Shown one piece after another: positions 61,990 to 64,000 of a DNA stretch of 64,000 bases (positions within the stretch are counted from its first letter, which is position 1; each line of letters starts with the position of its first letter). The position numbers and the translations under genes are program-made. The stretch comes from Nocardia alni (GTDB lineage: Bacteria > Actinomycetota > Actinomycetes > Mycobacteriales > Mycobacteriaceae), in NCBI RefSeq assembly GCF_019038435.1, contig NZ_JAGPOX010000003.1, forward strand, positions 1 to 64,000, read 5' to 3'. The notes beneath the pieces are model-generated. The model searched no databases and was not told the origin of the DNA. It worked only from the letters and a program-made list of their open reading frames with translations.

Positions 61990-62892
61990 ATGGTGACCGC
62001 ACGCGGCGGCGGCCGCTTCGCCCCCAGCCCGTCGGGCGATCTACATCTGGGCAACCTGCGCACGGCGCTGCTGGCGTGGTTGTTCGCCCGCTCCACCGGG
62101 CGCGCCTTCGGCATCCGGATGGAGGATCTGGATCGCGTGCGCCCCGGCGCCGCCGAACGACAGCTGGCGGATCTGGCCGCCCTCGGCCTGGACTGGGACG
62201 GCCCGGTGGTTCGGCAGTCCGAGCGCACGGCGCTGCACCATGCGGCCATCGATCGGCTCTCCGCGGCCGGAATGACCTACGAATGCTATTGCACCCGAAG
62301 GGAAATACTGCAGGCTGTCACGGCGCCGCACGGACCGGTCGGCGCGTATCCGGGCACCTGCCGCGATCTCACCGACGCCGAACGTGCCGAGCGACGGGCA
62401 CAGGGTCGCCCCCCGGCACTGCGATTGCGTTCACGGACAACCGAATTCGAGATCGTCGACGAGCTCTGCGGCGCATATCGGGGCCTGGTCGACGATTTCG
62501 TGCTGCGCCGCGGCGACGGCATGCCCGCCTACAACCTGGCGGTCGTGGTCGATGACGCGGATCAGGGGTTCGACCAGGTAGTCCGCGGTGACGACCTACT
62601 CGCCTCCACACCCCGTCAGGCATATCTGGCCACCCTGCTCGGGTGGGAGGTGCCGCATTACGCGCATGTCCCACTTGTGCTCAACGTCGAGGGGAAGAGA
62701 CTGGCCAAACGCGACGGCCCGGTCACTCTCGCCGACCGGTTGGCGCTGGGTCAGACTCCACGCCAAGTGTTTTCGCTGCTCGCAAGGTCGTTGGGGTACA
62801 ACGCGACCGGTCCGGATCAGCTGCTCGCTCATTTCCATCCGGAGCATTTGCCGACGAAACCCTGGACACTCACCCCTGGGAGTGTGGTGTAA
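61990..62892 (+). CDS. gluQ: Glutamyl-Q tRNA(Asp) synthetase
   Basis: 300 aa, a GluRS paralogue lacking the anticodon-binding domain. It glutamylates queuosine at the wobble base of tRNA-Asp. The HIGH-like motif is in [19 protein letters not shown], the zinc-type cysteines in YECYCTRRE and YPGTCRDL, and the KMSKS-like motif is KRLAKRDG near residue 240. [23 protein letters not shown] is the typical amino-acid site. About 300 aa is the normal size. It lies directly after the DUF309 gene. Confidence 0.94.
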   Translation: MVTARGGGRFAPSPSGDLHLGNLRTALLAWLFARSTGRAFGIRMEDLDRVRPGAAERQLADLAALGLDWDGPVVRQSERTALHHAAIDRLSAAGMTYECYCTRREILQAVTAPHGPVGAYPGTCRDLTDAERAERRAQGRPPALRLRSRTTEFEIVDELCGAYRGLVDDFVLRRGDGMPAYNLAVVVDDADQGFDQVVRGDDLLASTPRQAYLATLLGWEVPHYAHVPLVLNVEGKRLAKRDGPVTLADRLALGQTPRQVFSLLARSLGYNATGPDQLLAHFHPEHLPTKPWTLTPGSVV

Positions 62893-62962
62893 CCGCGCGG
62901 GAGTCCGTAACGTACGGCCCAACCACAAAGCTACGACCACTCCACAAGGAACGACAACACAC

Positions 62963-63772
62963 ATGACCAGCGGTGGGTACGACCCCAACCAATATCCTCA
63001 AGGCGGGCAGCCGTACGGCCAGCCGTATCCGCAGCCTGGCCAGCCGAACCAAGGGCAACCGGGGCAACCCGGACAGCCGCCGTACGGGCAGCAGCCCTAC
63101 GGCCAGCAGTATCCACAGGGTGGGCAACAGCAGCCCTATCCACAGGGTGGTCAGCAGGACCCGTACGGCCAGCAGCCGTACGGCGGTCCGGGTGCGGCTC
63201 CCTATGGGCAGCCGCAGGACGCCTACGGGCAGCAGGGCTACGGCCAGCCCGGCTACGGGCAACAGGGTTATGGGCAGCCCGGCTACGGCCAGCAGCAGCA
63301 GCCCTACGGCCAGCCCGGATTCGGAGCGCCGGGCCTGCCGCAGGGGACACGACCCGGCGAGCTGTGGCTCCGTTTCGCGGCGAGGTTCATCGACCAGCTG
63401 ATCGTCGGGATTCCCGTCTCGATCATCTTCGCCCTGATATTCAGGTTCGGCAGCATCGAATTCAGTCTGCTGGAGGGTGTGGTGTCCACACTCCTGGTGT
63501 ACGTGTACTTCATCGCCCTGGAAACCTCCATGGGGACCTCGCTGGGCAAGAAGATCCTCGGCCTGCGGGTAGTCGGACCGGGCGGCGGACAGCTGGACGC
63601 CGGGGCCTCGGCCAAGCGCAATCTGTTCCTCATCGCCTCGCTGATCCCGTGCCTGGGATGGCTCGTCGCCCTGGGCCTGTGGATCTACATCGCGGTGACC
63701 ATCGAACAGGACCCGCTCAAGCAGGGCTGGCACGACAAGTTCGCCGGCGGCACCCTGGTCGTCAAGGGCTGA
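62963..63772 (+). CDS. RDD family membrane protein with PYGQ-repeat N-terminus
   Basis: 269 aa. Residues 1-128 are a low-complexity Gln/Gly/Pro/Tyr tail with many PYGQ, GYGQ and YPQGG units. The RDD domain follows: [19 protein letters not shown] with the Arg-Asp pair in TM1, [14 protein letters not shown], and a last TM pair around [25 protein letters not shown] proteins have been linked to ion transport in some bacteria. The start ATG at 62963 follows AAGGA. The proline-tyrosine tail could mediate protein contacts, as in other actinobacterial membrane proteins. Confidence 0.88.
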   Translation: MTSGGYDPNQYPQGGQPYGQPYPQPGQPNQGQPGQPGQPPYGQQPYGQQYPQGGQQQPYPQGGQQDPYGQQPYGGPGAAPYGQPQDAYGQQGYGQPGYGQQGYGQPGYGQQQQPYGQPGFGAPGLPQGTRPGELWLRFAARFIDQLIVGIPVSIIFALIFRFGSIEFSLLEGVVSTLLVYVYFIALETSMGTSLGKKILGLRVVGPGGGQLDAGASAKRNLFLIASLIPCLGWLVALGLWIYIAVTIEQDPLKQGWHDKFAGGTLVVKG

Positions 63773-63791
63773 GCCGAAGCCTCGAAATACC

Positions 63792-63822
63792 AAGGGGCGC
63801 ACCCATTGCGGGTGCGCCCCTT
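63792..63822. terminator. Terminator hairpin between RDD and DUF4190 genes
   Basis: 13-bp perfect stem (AAGGGGCGCACCC / GGGTGCGCCCCTT) with loop ATTGC. It starts 20 bases after the RDD stop and also faces the end of the convergent gene. Bidirectional use is likely. Confidence 0.8.
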
Positions 63823-63836
63823 ATCTGTTCCCGGGC

Positions 63837-64000
63837 TCAGCTGGTCGAGCTACTGTGCGTCGCGACCACGATGATGACAACGAAATAGACGATCCACAGC
63901 ACGATCAGGCCCACGCCGACCCAGATCGCGGACAGGGCCAGCCCACGCCCGTTCTGGCCGCGCTGCTTGATCTGATTCATCGCGATGATCCCCAGGATGA
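63837..64000 (-). CDS. DUF4190-like membrane protein (partial, 5' end outside window)
   Basis: The visible C-terminal 53 residues read ILGIIAMNQIKQRGQNGRGL, then ALSAIWVGVGLIVLWIVYFV and VIIVVATHSSSTS, with a stop at 63837-63839. The GxxAxxQI, then Gly-Arg-Gly, then TM helix pattern is the DUF4190 signature. These are small two-TM proteins, often with Pro/Tyr-rich N-termini like their RDD neighbour. Function unknown. Confidence 0.75.
   Translation of the reverse strand, partial: ILGIIAMNQIKQRGQNGRGLALSAIWVGVGLIVLWIVYFVVIIVVATHSSSTS

Overview
The window is very GC-rich actinobacterial DNA, most likely from Nocardia or a close relative in the Mycobacteriales. The signs are a mycobacterial-style aspartate aminotransferase beside a minus-strand SRP RNA, a QcrB with the actinobacterial PDFY motif, MmpL and WS/DGAT proteins, stand-alone condensation-type acyltransferases, DUF397, and many GTG starts with overlapping ATGA or TGATG junctions. 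I see no transposase, integrase, CRISPR array or rRNA.

Layout. 1-2324 holds most of dnaX (minus strand, 3' end outside the window). 2806-14282 is a mixed block: a hypothetical gene, an Amt transporter with an unusual Glu, an MmpL exporter with its TetR regulator and a 31-bp operator, a zinc metallopeptidase, a DUF2207 membrane protein, a TetR/flavin monooxygenase pair around two 23-bp palindromes, and a ROK regulator. 14759-21620 is one co-directional cluster: GntR regulator, small 2x[4Fe-4S] ferredoxin, lipoprotein binding protein, permease, ATPase, and a flavoprotein related to AprA (APS reductase) fused to HEAT repeats. A secreted arylsulfotransferase-family protein follows.

22977-30790 (minus strand) is a tightly coupled operon with an amino-acid-type ABC permease and ATPase, two luciferase-like monooxygenases and a peptide-type ABC transporter, but no binding protein. 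A frameshifted gene relic lies at its end. 31080-34478 contains an SDR and three accessory proteins. 34491-45920 (minus strand) is a long run of nine genes: three coupled condensation-type acyltransferases, then a DszC/SfnB-like enzyme, a DszA/NtaA-like enzyme, a StyA-like flavoprotein, SfnG, SfnB and one flavin reductase. Divergent from it, 46488-50218 is ssuCBAD, ended by a strong terminator.

50736-64000 returns to housekeeping and general genes: a membrane protein, an HhH-GPD protein, a methyltransferase, aspartate aminotransferase, ffs, tRNA-Ser(GGA), an MFS exporter, a WS/DGAT-like acyltransferase, an orphan qcrB, DUF397, DUF309, gluQ, an RDD protein and a partial DUF4190 gene.

Reading as a whole. 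Roughly 15-50 kb looks like an organosulfur-scavenging island. Three or four ABC importers and about eight flavin-dependent monooxygenases would bring in sulfonates, sulfones and thioether-type compounds and release sulfite for cysteine synthesis. It lies between dnaX and aspartate aminotransferase/ffs, which are neighbours in Mycobacterium tuberculosis as I recall it, so this is a plausible accessory insertion in a conserved locus. The least familiar parts are the AprA-HEAT/ferredoxin/ABC cluster and the coupling of condensation-type acyltransferases to the sulfur monooxygenases. Functional claims are from sequence reading only; no searches were run.
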